The notes under the pieces were generated by a model. The model was not told where the DNA came from and did no database searches. It was given only the letters and a program-made list of their open reading frames with translations. Positions 1-7,652 of a stretch of 17,616 bases of DNA are shown piece after piece. The first letter of the stretch is position 1. Each line of letters opens with the position of its first letter. Source of the stretch: DATFWK01 sp035259345 (GTDB lineage: Bacteria > Actinomycetota > Thermoleophilia > Miltoncostaeales > Miltoncostaeaceae); assembly GCA_035259345.1 (NCBI GenBank), contig DATFWK010000036.1, forward strand, positions 1 to 17,616. The letters are read 5' to 3'. The position numbers and the translations under genes were made by a program.

Positions 1-118
1 GCCCGGCGGTCGCGACCATCTCCTCGGGCACTCCTGGGACGACGGGGACGAGGATCGTCTTGTAGGTGGGGTCCGGAGGCGGTTGCGCGCCCTCGCGGCG
101 ACGGGAGAACAGCTTCAT
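1..118 (-). CDS. Universal stress protein-like, N-terminal fragment
   Basis: Partial gene: the first 39 codons are visible, starting at ATG 118-116, and the rest lies beyond the left edge. After a basic, proline-containing leader (MKLFSRRREG...) the reading frame gives YKTILVPVVPGVPEEM, which resembles the first beta strand and loop of a UspA-fold domain ('KxILVPV'). UspA proteins are small cytoplasmic nucleotide-binding or stress proteins; the domain also occurs as a tail on transporters. The gene starts 61 bp after the proline-rich gene on the same strand and could be the last part of the operon or a separate unit. I see no clear Shine-Dalgarno; a TACGAT box lies just before the ATG, so a leaderless transcript is possible. 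The assignment rests on one short motif. Confidence 0.5.
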   Translation of the reverse strand, partial: MKLFSRRREGAQPPPDPTYKTILVPVVPGVPEEMVATAG

Positions 119-179
119 GCACAAATCGTAGCTCGCGCCGGAGGGGCGGCGTCGGCAGATCGCGCCTGCGCTCAGACCG

Positions 180-878
180 TCATCTCGCTCGACCACCGGG
201 GGCCAGCTCTCTGAGGTACGGGAGCGCCTTCACGACGAGGAACAGGCCGCCGGCGACCCACAGGAGCAGCGGCATCGCCGGCAGGCGCGAGCCGCCGCCG
301 GATCGCGACGAGCGCTGCGCCGGGCCGGCCGCGGAGGCGGCTCCGGCGCCGCTCGCGCTGTGGCGCTCGAGGGCGCCGCGCAGGGCGGCAGGGTTATGCG
401 GGCGCTCCGGGACGGGACGAGTGGCCGAAAGCGTCCGTGGGCGCCCGCTGGCCCGCTTCACCGGGGCCGGAGGGGCCGGCCTGACGGGCGTCCGCGCGAC
501 GGAGCGGACCGGAGCCGCGGGCGGGGGCGCCGGGGAGGCCGGCTCCGGACGGGCCGGAGCGGAGCGCGTGGGCGCCGGCGGGGGCGGCGCCGGCCGGGGC
601 GGAGGGGGCGTGCGCACCTGGGGTCGGGACGGAGCCGTCGGCGGCCGCGGCGCCGGGGCCGGCCGCGGCGCGGGCGGGGTCGCCTCCGCGCGGACGCTCC
701 GGGGCGGCGCCTCGGGAGGTGGCAGCGTGCCGGTGGGGCGGGAGCCCGCCCCGGGCACGGGGTCGGGGCCCGGAAGCGCCCCGAGGGCGGGCACCGAGCC
801 GGCCAGGATGCTCGTCGCGGCCACCGCGAGGAGGATCGCGCGGCGCCGTGACGAGCGTCCGTTTCCGGCGCGGGTCAC
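180..878 (-). CDS. Proline/alanine-rich protein with N- and C-terminal hydrophobic segments
   Basis: A 232-residue protein of unknown function. The GTG start at 878-876 overlaps the stop of the upstream gene (GTGA) and has GAGGG about 7 nt upstream. Residues about 13-33 are a signal-like or membrane segment after an Arg-rich start (RRRAILLAVAATSILAG). Residues about 35-165 are a low-complexity Pro/Ala/Arg tract of the kind that spans cell walls. Residues about 203-222 form a second hydrophobic helix (MPLLLWVAGGLFLVVKALPYL) with a short basic tail. The layout suggests a wall-spanning, membrane-anchored protein, with no LPXTG seen. The frame stays open a further 94 codons upstream, but that part is Arg/Gly-rich and antiparallel to a better gene, so I reject it. 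As the last overlapping gene of the polysaccharide operon, it may help hold or display the polymer (inference). Confidence 0.6.
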   Translation of the reverse strand: MTRAGNGRSSRRRAILLAVAATSILAGSVPALGALPGPDPVPGAGSRPTGTLPPPEAPPRSVRAEATPPAPRPAPAPRPPTAPSRPQVRTPPPPRPAPPPPAPTRSAPARPEPASPAPPPAAPVRSVARTPVRPAPPAPVKRASGRPRTLSATRPVPERPHNPAALRGALERHSASGAGAASAAGPAQRSSRSGGGSRLPAMPLLLWVAGGLFLVVKALPYLRELAPGGRAR

Positions 879-2326
879 CGTCCCGCCCTCGGGACGATCT
901 GGAAGAAGCTCACCCCGACGGGCGCCGGCGCATAGCGCGCGCCCCGCATGTAGGGGCAGGCCCGCCACACGTAGCGCCGTCCCGCCTCGAGGACGCCGGC
1001 CCGCACCTTCAGGGTGGTCCCGGAGGGGTAGGCCGAGAGCACCCGCTTCAGCCCGGGGTACTGCCAGATCTGGATGTTGTAGGCGACCGTGCCCTTCGGC
1101 CCGCGAGCCCAGTGCAGGACCGGCCGCCTGGTCGCGAGCCCCGCCCCCGCGACCGGCCACAGCTTGTAGCTGCGACGGCGAAGCTGGAGAAGGGCCTTCG
1201 GCACCTGGCCTCCCGACGGCTTGGCGAGGTGCGGCGGCCCGAGCGGCGGCGGCCGCGTGGCCGGCAGCGCCGGCCCGCTGGCCGTGGGCGCGACGGGCGG
1301 CGCCGCCGGGATCGCCATCAGCCCGAAGTCATGCCCCAGGCTCGCGAGGCCCGAGCCGACGACGATGCCGCCGCTCGTCGGCGGCGTCGCGGGGTCGAGG
1401 CCGGCGGGCGCCCCTGCCGTCACGGTGTACGTGCCGGGCAGGAGGTCGGAGAAGAGGTAGCCGCCGCCGGACCCCGAGGACGCCTGCGCGCTCACCGGCC
1501 TCCCCAGCCCGTCGGTCCCGGTCAGGGTCAGCGCCGCCCCGCCGACGGCCGTCCTGCCGCCGCCGGTGACGTCGAAGACGCCGCCGCCGATCGACGCCGG
1601 GCGGGCGCTTCCGGCCGTGAAGGCGCCCGCCAGCGTCGGCGTGACCACCACCCGGGCGCCGGCCGGCCCGACCGGGGCCCATGGCGGGGAATCGGTCGCG
1701 CTCACCTGCCAGGTGCCGGTGGGGACGCTTGCGAGGTCCGCGCTTCCGTCCGATCCGGTGAAGACCGTCGACGTCGTGCCGAGCGGGCTCGTGAGATCGA
1801 ACTGCCGCCCGGCGAGCCCGGGCTCCCCGGGGTCGTGCACGCCGTTCCCGTTGACGTCCTCGTACTGCGCCAGCTGGAGCGGTCCGACCGCGTGGGCGGC
1901 GTCGAAGCTCGTGCTCGCCAGGTCGGGCGGCCCGCCGGCCTGGTCGATGACGCTGACCGTGACCGTGTAGCGGCCCGCCGGCTGCTGGGCGCCGGGGAAC
2001 GGCACCTGCCCGGAGACGGAGGTGGCCCCGACCGCCGACGTCGCCTGGAACACGACCTTGCCCGTGGGGTCGGTCATGCCGACGTCGACGCGGGTGGGCG
2101 CAGGGGTCTCGGCGACGGTGTAGGCGATCCCGCCCGTGGCGCCGAGAACGACGGCCTGCGGTGGCCGGGGAGCGCCGGCCAGCGAGATCGTCGCAGCAGC
2201 GTGTGCGGCCGCGGGGGCGCCGAGCAGCACCGCCGGCATGAGCCAGGCCGCGACGGCGCGCCACCCCGGTCGCCGGGGCCTGCACGCCCCGGCGACCGTC
2301 GCAGGTGAATTCAGGTGCGATCCCAT
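875..2326 (-). CDS. Secreted SdrD-B-like surface protein
   Basis: A 483-residue exported protein. The N-terminus is basic and followed by a hydrophobic segment and AHA cleavage region (about residues 24-44), a signal peptide. Residues about 50-140 look like a beta-sandwich. Residues 155-235 form an SdrD-B/prealbumin-like repeat opening with a Ca-binding-like loop (YEDVNGNGVHDPGEPGLAG). Residues about 246-336 are a second carboxypeptidase-regulatory-like repeat (GGYLFSDLLPGTYTVTAG). A Pro-rich linker (338-372) leads to a C-terminal FnIII-like domain (about 385-478) with YNIQIWQ and RYVWRACPYMRG. Such domains are structural adhesin or stalk modules, not enzymes. The ATG at 2326 follows the deacetylase stop by 33 bp with only a weak AGG upstream. 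The gene is coupled to the next one by a GTGA overlap. Probably a surface partner of the exopolysaccharide; ligand unknown. Confidence 0.7.
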   Translation of the reverse strand: MGSHLNSPATVAGACRPRRPGWRAVAAWLMPAVLLGAPAAAHAAATISLAGAPRPPQAVVLGATGGIAYTVAETPAPTRVDVGMTDPTGKVVFQATSAVGATSVSGQVPFPGAQQPAGRYTVTVSVIDQAGGPPDLASTSFDAAHAVGPLQLAQYEDVNGNGVHDPGEPGLAGRQFDLTSPLGTTSTVFTGSDGSADLASVPTGTWQVSATDSPPWAPVGPAGARVVVTPTLAGAFTAGSARPASIGGGVFDVTGGGRTAVGGAALTLTGTDGLGRPVSAQASSGSGGGYLFSDLLPGTYTVTAGAPAGLDPATPPTSGGIVVGSGLASLGHDFGLMAIPAAPPVAPTASGPALPATRPPPLGPPHLAKPSGGQVPKALLQLRRRSYKLWPVAGAGLATRRPVLHWARGPKGTVAYNIQIWQYPGLKRVLSAYPSGTTLKVRAGVLEAGRRYVWRACPYMRGARYAPAPVGVSFFQIVPRAGR

Positions 2327-2359
2327 GGCTGACCTACGAGCCGGCGTCCCCGTTCGCGA

Positions 2360-5119
2360 TCAGGCCCGGACCACGGTGAACCCCATGGTCTGCGTGGCGC
2401 CTGCCGGCAGCCCGGCGGCGGTGGCGCGGGCGACGAGCCGGTATCGGCCCAGCGCGAGCTTGCGCCCGCCGACGACCCCCGAGAACTGCCAGGCGTTGGC
2501 GCCCGCACGCGACGGGCGGGAGACGGCACCGATGGCCCTCCAGCCCTTCTTCGTCCGCTGCTGGACCACGAATCGCGTGGTGCCCTTCCGGTCGAGCCGC
2601 CAGGTCACGAGCGATCCGAGCGGCCGGCGCAGCCGGCCGGCCTCGACGTGGCGGACCCCGAAGCGGGTGGGCAGCATCCGCAGCTTCGTCAGCCGGAGCG
2701 GCGAGCGCGACGTGGCGCCCGCGACCGCTCCGGCGGTTCCCGGCTGCGCGGCGGTGCCCCCGGCCGGACGGCTGCCGGACGCCTGGGCGTTGGGGATGAC
2801 GTCGACGAGGCCCGGCACCCCGGGCGTGCCAGAGGCGGGCTGGCCGGCAGGGGTTGTGGAGCCGGGGGGCGTGGAGCCGGGCGGCAGCGGCGGGCCCGGC
2901 ACGACGGCCGTCAGCGACGACGCGGCCTGGCTCACGGAGGACACCGGGTTGCCCGCCAACTCCACCACACGCAACCGGAAGCCCTGGTCCGCCGCGCCCA
3001 CCGTGTAGGTCGATCCGCTCAGGTCGCCGTTTGCGTCCTGGACGACCGCGCAGCTCGTGCCGTCCGCCGAGCACCGCTGCCAGCGGAGCACGACGTCGAT
3101 CGGGGCCGTGCCGGTCCAGGCGCCCGGCGTCGCCGTCAGCGTCCCGCCGTTCACGGCGTCGCCGCTCAGGGACGGGGACGACGTGCTGGTCGGGTCGGCC
3201 GGCGTGAACGTCGCGCTCCCGTTCACGGTGGTCCAGCCGGAGTGCCGTCCGGCGTAGACGTCACCGACCGTCGTGCCGGTCAGCGGGACGTCGACCGCGC
3301 CCGCCGTCGTGACGTGCGCCTGGCCGTCCTGGAGGTAGGCGGTCACCGTCGGAGCGGCGGTCGCCCAGGCGGACTGCTGGCGGAGGAGCGTTCCGGCCTG
3401 GCTCATGCTCGGCTGCACCAGCGGGGCTGTCGCGTTGAAGTACGCGTGGTAGCGCGCGAGCAGAACGTCCAGCACGCCCTGGTGGTCGGCCCCGTACAGG
3501 ATGCCGTTGCCGCTCGTCAGGATCAGGTTGCTCTGGTGGACGTAGTGCGGCCGCGGGTCGTTGCCGAGCACGTGGTCGAACATGATCCCGACCTCGCTGT
3601 CGAGGTAGTCGGTCCACGTCGCGGCGGTCGTGCGGCACGTGGTGACCGCCGTGTTCACGCACGCGCCGAGCGGCGGCGGCAGGTAGATCCAGTTGTACTC
3701 GTTGAGCTGGTCGTCGCGGGTGGCGACGTTGTAGTAGACGTTGGACGGGTGGCGCGGGACGGTGAGCGCCGGCCCGATCGCCCGCTGGGCGTTCTGCACC
3801 GAGGCGTCATCCGCGACCCACGTGACGCCGGTGTTCGTCAGCGCGGCGGGCATGGCCGGGTTGAGCCCTGGACGGCCGAGCGACACGTACGAGCCGAGCC
3901 CCGAGTGCTCGCCGGTCACCAGCTCCTGGGGGTTGATCGGGATGCCGTTCGCCTGCGCGAACTGGACGTTCTGCGTGATCTCGGACTGGATCTGGGCCTG
4001 CGTCGCCGTGTCGAGCTGCAGGTGGGTGAAGGTGTGGTTGACCCACCGGAACTTCGAGATCACGTCGGGGCGCAGCAGCCCGTTCGTCGGATCGTCGGAG
4101 AGCGGGTCCACTCCGCCCGCGGCGTCACGCGCGTCCTGGACGGCGCCCCCGTTGTAGACCAAGTTGAACGTGAGCCCGTTCGCCTGCTCCCATGCGATCG
4201 CCGCGACGGTGTCCGCTGGGGTCATGCGCAGGTCGACGCAGGCCGGCTGGCCGGCGTTCCCGCAGGTGGTGGGCTCCAGGTCGCCGGGCGTCGTGTGCGT
4301 GGTGGGGTCCCACTTCGCGTCCGTGTTGAACACGTCGTCGACGTCGACCGAGAAGTAGTTGCGGTCGACGCCGAGGTGGACGCCCCGGGTGACCCAGTTG
4401 ATGATCCCCTCCCGCAGGAGCTGGTTCTGGGTCTGGAACTGGTTGCTCGAGACGGTCATGACCATCTCCTGGCGACCGTCCTCGGGGTGGGTGTAGATGC
4501 CGAGATAGGACGACCCGCCGGGCCCGGTCAGGAGCGTCGTGAAGTTGGCCGGGTCGAGCGGGGTCGCCTGTGCCCCGAACGAGCCCTGGTCGATCGGCAC
4601 GGGCCCGACGAGCTCGGGGAAGAGCTGATGCCCGGCGGCGGTGAGCTGGCCGGTGTTGCCGCCCTGCTCGCCCACGTTCGTCGCGAAGTTGAGCCCGTGC
4701 GCCGGCCCGGGCAGCGTCGCGTCGCTGAACTGACGGATGCCGTACGTCGACTCGTACCGCGCGAGCGCGTCCCACTCGCTCTGCGCGAGTGCCGGCGTCG
4801 AGTCGGCGTGGACCAGGTCGCCGTCCGTGAGGATGATCGCCTGGTAGCGGCCGTGCCCCGGGCCGTCCGTGAACGTCGCGTCGGTGAGCGGCGGCGCCGT
4901 GTCGGCGACGATCGCGTCGTAGGGGATCCCGTCACGGTCGAGGTTGGCCTTCCAGGCCGCGAACCCCGCCTCGTTCCCCGAGGCGGTCAGGAGGAGCACC
5001 TTCATGTCGACGCGCAGCCCGGGGTCGATCCGCAGCGGTGCCGCCCCCAGCAGCGCGGGAAGGGCCGCGATCATGAGGATCGCGGCGAGGAGCGCCCCTT
5101 GGCGCAGGCGTCGATTCAT
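2360..5119 (-). CDS. Exported polysaccharide deacetylase, PelA/Agd3 type, with C-terminal Ig-like and wall domains
   Basis: A 919-residue secreted enzyme predicted to remove N-acetyl groups from an amino-sugar polymer. Residues 1-28 are a signal peptide. Residues 38-245 form an alpha/beta domain beginning MKVLLLTASGNEAGF. The NodB-like catalytic core has DVDD at 259-262 (metal and base acids), the H-[ST]-x-x-H metal motif HTFTH at 362-366, EHSGLGSY at 404-411, PRHPSN at 455-460 and DPRPHYVHQ at 521-529. The layout resembles the deacetylase part of PelA and fungal Agd3 more than ordinary CE4 enzymes. Residues about 640-735 are an actinobacterial Ig-like repeat (RWQRCSADGTSC). A Pro/Gly/Ser linker then leads to a terminal beta domain (806-919). 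The ATG at 5119 has GGAGG 5 nt upstream and overlaps the GH114 stop (ATGA), mirroring PelA, where hydrolase and deacetylase are fused. It is a paralogue of the 645-residue enzyme at the operon head. The frame is open upstream of 5119, but the signal peptide and Shine-Dalgarno fix this start. Confidence 0.85.
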   Translation of the reverse strand: MNRRLRQGALLAAILMIAALPALLGAAPLRIDPGLRVDMKVLLLTASGNEAGFAAWKANLDRDGIPYDAIVADTAPPLTDATFTDGPGHGRYQAIILTDGDLVHADSTPALAQSEWDALARYESTYGIRQFSDATLPGPAHGLNFATNVGEQGGNTGQLTAAGHQLFPELVGPVPIDQGSFGAQATPLDPANFTTLLTGPGGSSYLGIYTHPEDGRQEMVMTVSSNQFQTQNQLLREGIINWVTRGVHLGVDRNYFSVDVDDVFNTDAKWDPTTHTTPGDLEPTTCGNAGQPACVDLRMTPADTVAAIAWEQANGLTFNLVYNGGAVQDARDAAGGVDPLSDDPTNGLLRPDVISKFRWVNHTFTHLQLDTATQAQIQSEITQNVQFAQANGIPINPQELVTGEHSGLGSYVSLGRPGLNPAMPAALTNTGVTWVADDASVQNAQRAIGPALTVPRHPSNVYYNVATRDDQLNEYNWIYLPPPLGACVNTAVTTCRTTAATWTDYLDSEVGIMFDHVLGNDPRPHYVHQSNLILTSGNGILYGADHQGVLDVLLARYHAYFNATAPLVQPSMSQAGTLLRQQSAWATAAPTVTAYLQDGQAHVTTAGAVDVPLTGTTVGDVYAGRHSGWTTVNGSATFTPADPTSTSSPSLSGDAVNGGTLTATPGAWTGTAPIDVVLRWQRCSADGTSCAVVQDANGDLSGSTYTVGAADQGFRLRVVELAGNPVSSVSQAASSLTAVVPGPPLPPGSTPPGSTTPAGQPASGTPGVPGLVDVIPNAQASGSRPAGGTAAQPGTAGAVAGATSRSPLRLTKLRMLPTRFGVRHVEAGRLRRPLGSLVTWRLDRKGTTRFVVQQRTKKGWRAIGAVSRPSRAGANAWQFSGVVGGRKLALGRYRLVARATAAGLPAGATQTMGFTVVRA

Positions 5120-5976
5120 GGCTGCCTCCGGTTGCAATGCAGTGGGACCCGCGGTACCCGGGTCAGGTCGATGTCGCTGGCGAACGGCAGGGCGCCGGCC
5201 GCGCAGGCGTTCTGGCGCGCCCGCTCGATGCCGGCCGCGTCGCCGGCCGGGAAGTAGTCCGTCGCCGTCACCAGGAGCCCGGCCTGGCGCATGCGGCGGA
5301 TCGCCGCCAGGGCGCCGGCCGTCTCGCCGGCCGGTTGCACGACGTACGAGCTGGAGTCGAAGTCGTACGTGCCGGTCACGTCCTCGCGGTTCCAGCCGTC
5401 GAGGTCGTGGAGCATCGGCCCCATCACGTCCTCGCCGTTCTGGGCGAAGAGGAACCCCCGCCGTGCGTGGACGCGCCGGGCGATGGCGCCGACCAGCAGG
5501 CGCATCCCGGCCGCCTGCCGCGCGTGGGTCTCGATCATGTCGACGTTGTCGAGGAAGAGGCCGTCGAAGCCCTTGGCCAGGAGGCTCGGCGCGACCCGGT
5601 CGGCGATCAGCGCCCTGAATCCGGGGCTCGAGGTGTCCGCGTACCACTCGCCCCAGTCCTGCCAGAGCTCCATCCGGTACGGGGACGCGGCGGCGAACCA
5701 CGGCCGGCCCTTCTCGATGGTCCCGACGCTGAGGTAGCCGAGCACGACCTTGCCCTGGCGCCGCAACTGGCGGACCCGCGCGGCCGAGGTGTCCTGCCCG
5801 TCGACCACCACGAGCTGGTAGCGGTCGAGGTTGGCGGCCGCGGCGCCGTCGCCGATCGCGAACGCCCAGGTCCGGACCTTCGCAAGACGCGGATTTATCG
5901 GACGGGCTGACGCGGCGCCGGCGAGGCCGAGGGTGACGAGCAGCGCCAGCACCAGTGGCCATCGCGGGCCCCGCAT
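5116..5976 (-). CDS. Secreted GH114-like endo-alpha-1,4-galactosaminidase family protein
   Basis: A 286-residue protein with a clear signal peptide (residues 1-24, cleavage near ASA/RP). The mature part has the TIM-barrel signatures of the GH114 / TM1410-like group, which includes Ega3 and is related to the hydrolase domain of PelA. These are YQLVVVDG (53-60), LGYLSVGTIE (79-88), WYADTSSPGFR (111-121), GFDGLFLDNVDMIE (136-149), FLFAQNGED (175-183) and TYDFDSSSYV (203-212). Family members cut alpha-1,4-linked galactosamine polymers; acids in GYLSVGTIE and FLDNVD are the likely active-site residues (family knowledge). The ATG directly follows the TAG of the GH135 gene with no gap and has GGAGAG 6 nt upstream. 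The stop overlaps the deacetylase start (ATGA). Likely role: trimming or length control of the exported polymer. Activity and exact family (GH114 or GH166) cannot be settled by eye. Confidence 0.82.
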   Translation of the reverse strand: MRGPRWPLVLALLVTLGLAGAASARPINPRLAKVRTWAFAIGDGAAAANLDRYQLVVVDGQDTSAARVRQLRRQGKVVLGYLSVGTIEKGRPWFAAASPYRMELWQDWGEWYADTSSPGFRALIADRVAPSLLAKGFDGLFLDNVDMIETHARQAAGMRLLVGAIARRVHARRGFLFAQNGEDVMGPMLHDLDGWNREDVTGTYDFDSSSYVVQPAGETAGALAAIRRMRQAGLLVTATDYFPAGDAAGIERARQNACAAGALPFASDIDLTRVPRVPLHCNRRQP

Positions 5977-6696
5977 CTACGGCTCTCCGACGAGGGCCGG
6001 GGCGCGCCAGCCGGGGACCGTGGCGGCGCGCCCCGGTGCCCGGCTCAGCCCGACGAGCGAGCGCCAGGCCGCGGGCAGTCCGAGCCACGGGTTGGGCATG
6101 TGGCCGTCCGTGACGTATGCGACCCCGGCTCCGTGGCGCCGGGCCCTCGCCATCGCCTCGAACGTCTCCCTCTCGGGGACGCCGTACACCAGGTGCCATC
6201 GCCCGGCGTCCGCCGTCGCGTCGAATCGCACCGGCACGCGGCGGTAGTCCGACCAGTGCCCCTCGAACGTCACGACCTCGTCGAACCAGCCCCCGGCCCG
6301 GTCGTCGACCAGCGGTCGCCCGGGGTTGATGGCGGTCCGCATGCCCATCGCGCGGAGGCCCCGCCCGAGCCGGTGGTAGGGGGCGAGCGCCGCCGCGTCC
6401 GCCGGGGCCTGATCGAGGAAGGCTCCGTCGACACCCAGCCGGCGCCGGTAGGCCGCCGCCGCCCGCGCGACCGAGCCGAGGCCGCTCACCCCGTAGGCGA
6501 GGTCGATGTAGCCATAGACGAGCACGCCGTGCCGGCGCACGGCGCGCACCGCGTCCCCGTACTCCACGGACATGCCGGGCGCTGGGCCCGAGTCCGGGTT
6601 CACGATGGCGATCGAGCCCGCCGGCAGCGTCTCGAGGCAGGCCCAGTCCTCCGGCGAGCACGCCGGGCTGAAGTACGCCGGGACGCCGATCCGCAT
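5977..6696 (-). CDS. Spherulin-4 / Sph3-like (GH135) glycoside hydrolase
   Basis: A 239-residue TIM-barrel protein matching the spherulation-specific family 4 pattern: IGVPAYFSP (3-11), IAIVNPDSGP (29-38), VLVYGYIDLAYG (58-69), GVDGAFLDQAP (88-98), RTAINPG (120-126) and FDEVVTFEGHW (138-148). The fungal member Sph3 (GH135) is needed for galactosaminogalactan synthesis and cuts that polymer. The usual catalytic pair is Asp-Glu after FL; here it is Asp95-Gln96, while the later Glu145 is kept. There is no signal peptide or membrane segment, so the protein seems cytoplasmic unless it leaves by another route. The ATG at 6696 shares one base with the upstream stop (TGATG) and has AGGA upstream. Strongly Arg/Gly-rich sequence before this ATG is antisense-like noise and excluded. 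Confidence 0.8.
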   Translation of the reverse strand: MRIGVPAYFSPACSPEDWACLETLPAGSIAIVNPDSGPAPGMSVEYGDAVRAVRRHGVLVYGYIDLAYGVSGLGSVARAAAAYRRRLGVDGAFLDQAPADAAALAPYHRLGRGLRAMGMRTAINPGRPLVDDRAGGWFDEVVTFEGHWSDYRRVPVRFDATADAGRWHLVYGVPERETFEAMARARRHGAGVAYVTDGHMPNPWLGLPAAWRSLVGLSRAPGRAATVPGWRAPALVGEP

Positions 6697-7652
6697 CAGG
6701 CCGTCCTGCTGCTCATCGCCGTCGCGTGCGGGTTCGCGGTGAGCGACGCCCAGAGATCCGCCGTGGACCGCTCGAGCGGGATCTCGGCGCGCCAGCCGAG
6801 GAGCCGCCGGACGAGGGTGACGTCCGCCTCCTGCCACGACACGCGCTGGGACCGGTCGGAGCCCGCGCCGCGCTCGGTGATGCGGCCCCGGTACGCCGAT
6901 GCGGCGACCAGGGTGCCGACCACCATCCGGGCGGTGACCGCCGTGCCGCTCCCGACGTTGAGGACGGCGCCGGCCAGGCCCTCGGTGGCGCACGCGATGC
7001 CGACCGCCCGCGCCACGTCGCGGATGTCCACGAAGTCGCGGAACGCGTCGAGCGGGCCCAGCTCCACGTGGTCCAGGCCGAGCTCGAGCGCGGTGCGGAT
7101 CTTGCGCGCCGCCGCGCCGGCGAGCGACTGCTCCGGCGCGCCCGGGCCGATCGGGTTGAACACCCGCAGCACCAGGGCGTCGAGGCCGCTCTCCGCCGCG
7201 CTCGTCACGAGCTGGGTCGCGATCAGCTTCGTGGCCCCATACGGACCGGCCGGGTGCGGCTCATCCGTTTCCCGGCTCGCCCGTCCCGGCGCTCCCTCGC
7301 CGTACTCGGCGCCGGAGCCGATCTGCACGACCCGGGGCGGCCGGCGCATGTCCGACGCCGCGACGAGGAGGTTGAGGACCACCCGCGCGTTGGCGTCGAC
7401 GAGGCCGCGCCGGCTGCGGCCGGTGAAGCCGGCGCAGTTCACGACGACGTCGGGGGCCGCGCGGTCGAGCGCCCGCCGGACCGTCGTGACCGACACGCGC
7501 GAGAGGTCCATGGAGATCCAGCGCGCGTCGTCGCCGGGCGGCGGCTGGCCGCGCGTGATGCACACCGGCCGGATGTCGGGGTGGAGGCGCGCGAGCTCGC
7601 GCCGGACGGCTCCGCCGATGAATCCCCGCGCTCCGACGAGCACGACTCGCAT
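6696..7652 (-). CDS. NAD-dependent sugar-nucleotide epimerase/dehydratase (extended SDR)
   Basis: A 318-residue extended short-chain dehydrogenase/reductase. The Rossmann nucleotide-binding motif is GARGFIG (7-13), the active-site segment is IGSGAEYGEG (111-120) and the catalytic Tyr-x-x-x-Lys is YGATK (138-142). RVFNPIGPGAPEQS and FRDFVDIRDVARA are typical of enzymes acting on nucleotide-linked sugars in the cytoplasm. The substrate cannot be read from sequence. A 4-epimerase supplying UDP-GalNAc, as Uge3 and PelX do, would fit the pathway, but a 4-ketoreductase role is equally possible beside the LegB-like gene. Two starts are possible: ATG at 7652 (TGATG, one-base overlap with the upstream stop) or the adjoining GTG at 7655 (GTGA). 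No Shine-Dalgarno is visible, so translation is probably coupled. I chose the ATG. Confidence 0.8.
   Translation of the reverse strand: MRVVLVGARGFIGGAVRRELARLHPDIRPVCITRGQPPPGDDARWISMDLSRVSVTTVRRALDRAAPDVVVNCAGFTGRSRRGLVDANARVVLNLLVAASDMRRPPRVVQIGSGAEYGEGAPGRASRETDEPHPAGPYGATKLIATQLVTSAAESGLDALVLRVFNPIGPGAPEQSLAGAAARKIRTALELGLDHVELGPLDAFRDFVDIRDVARAVGIACATEGLAGAVLNVGSGTAVTARMVVGTLVAASAYRGRITERGAGSDRSQRVSWQEADVTLVRRLLGWRAEIPLERSTADLWASLTANPHATAMSSRTA

Noticed and set aside
180..1160. Longer N-terminus (94 residues) for the proline-rich protein
   Set aside because: The extra part is low-complexity and lies inside the upstream surface-protein gene; the GTG at 878 gives a GTGA junction and exposes a signal-like segment at the N-terminus.
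2648..5257. Long plus-strand open frame (869 codons) opposite the deacetylase
   Set aside because: Arg/Val/Gly-rich with no domain; long opposite-strand frames are expected in GC-rich genes. The same holds for the plus-strand frames at 12459-14786, 6100-7710 and 8566-9516.
2360..6661. A single 1433-codon frame that would fuse extra sequence to the long deacetylase
   Set aside because: The part upstream of 5119 is Arg/Gly/Pro-rich antisense-like translation overlapping two well-supported glycosidase genes in other frames. A signal peptide and strong Shine-Dalgarno mark 5119 as the start.
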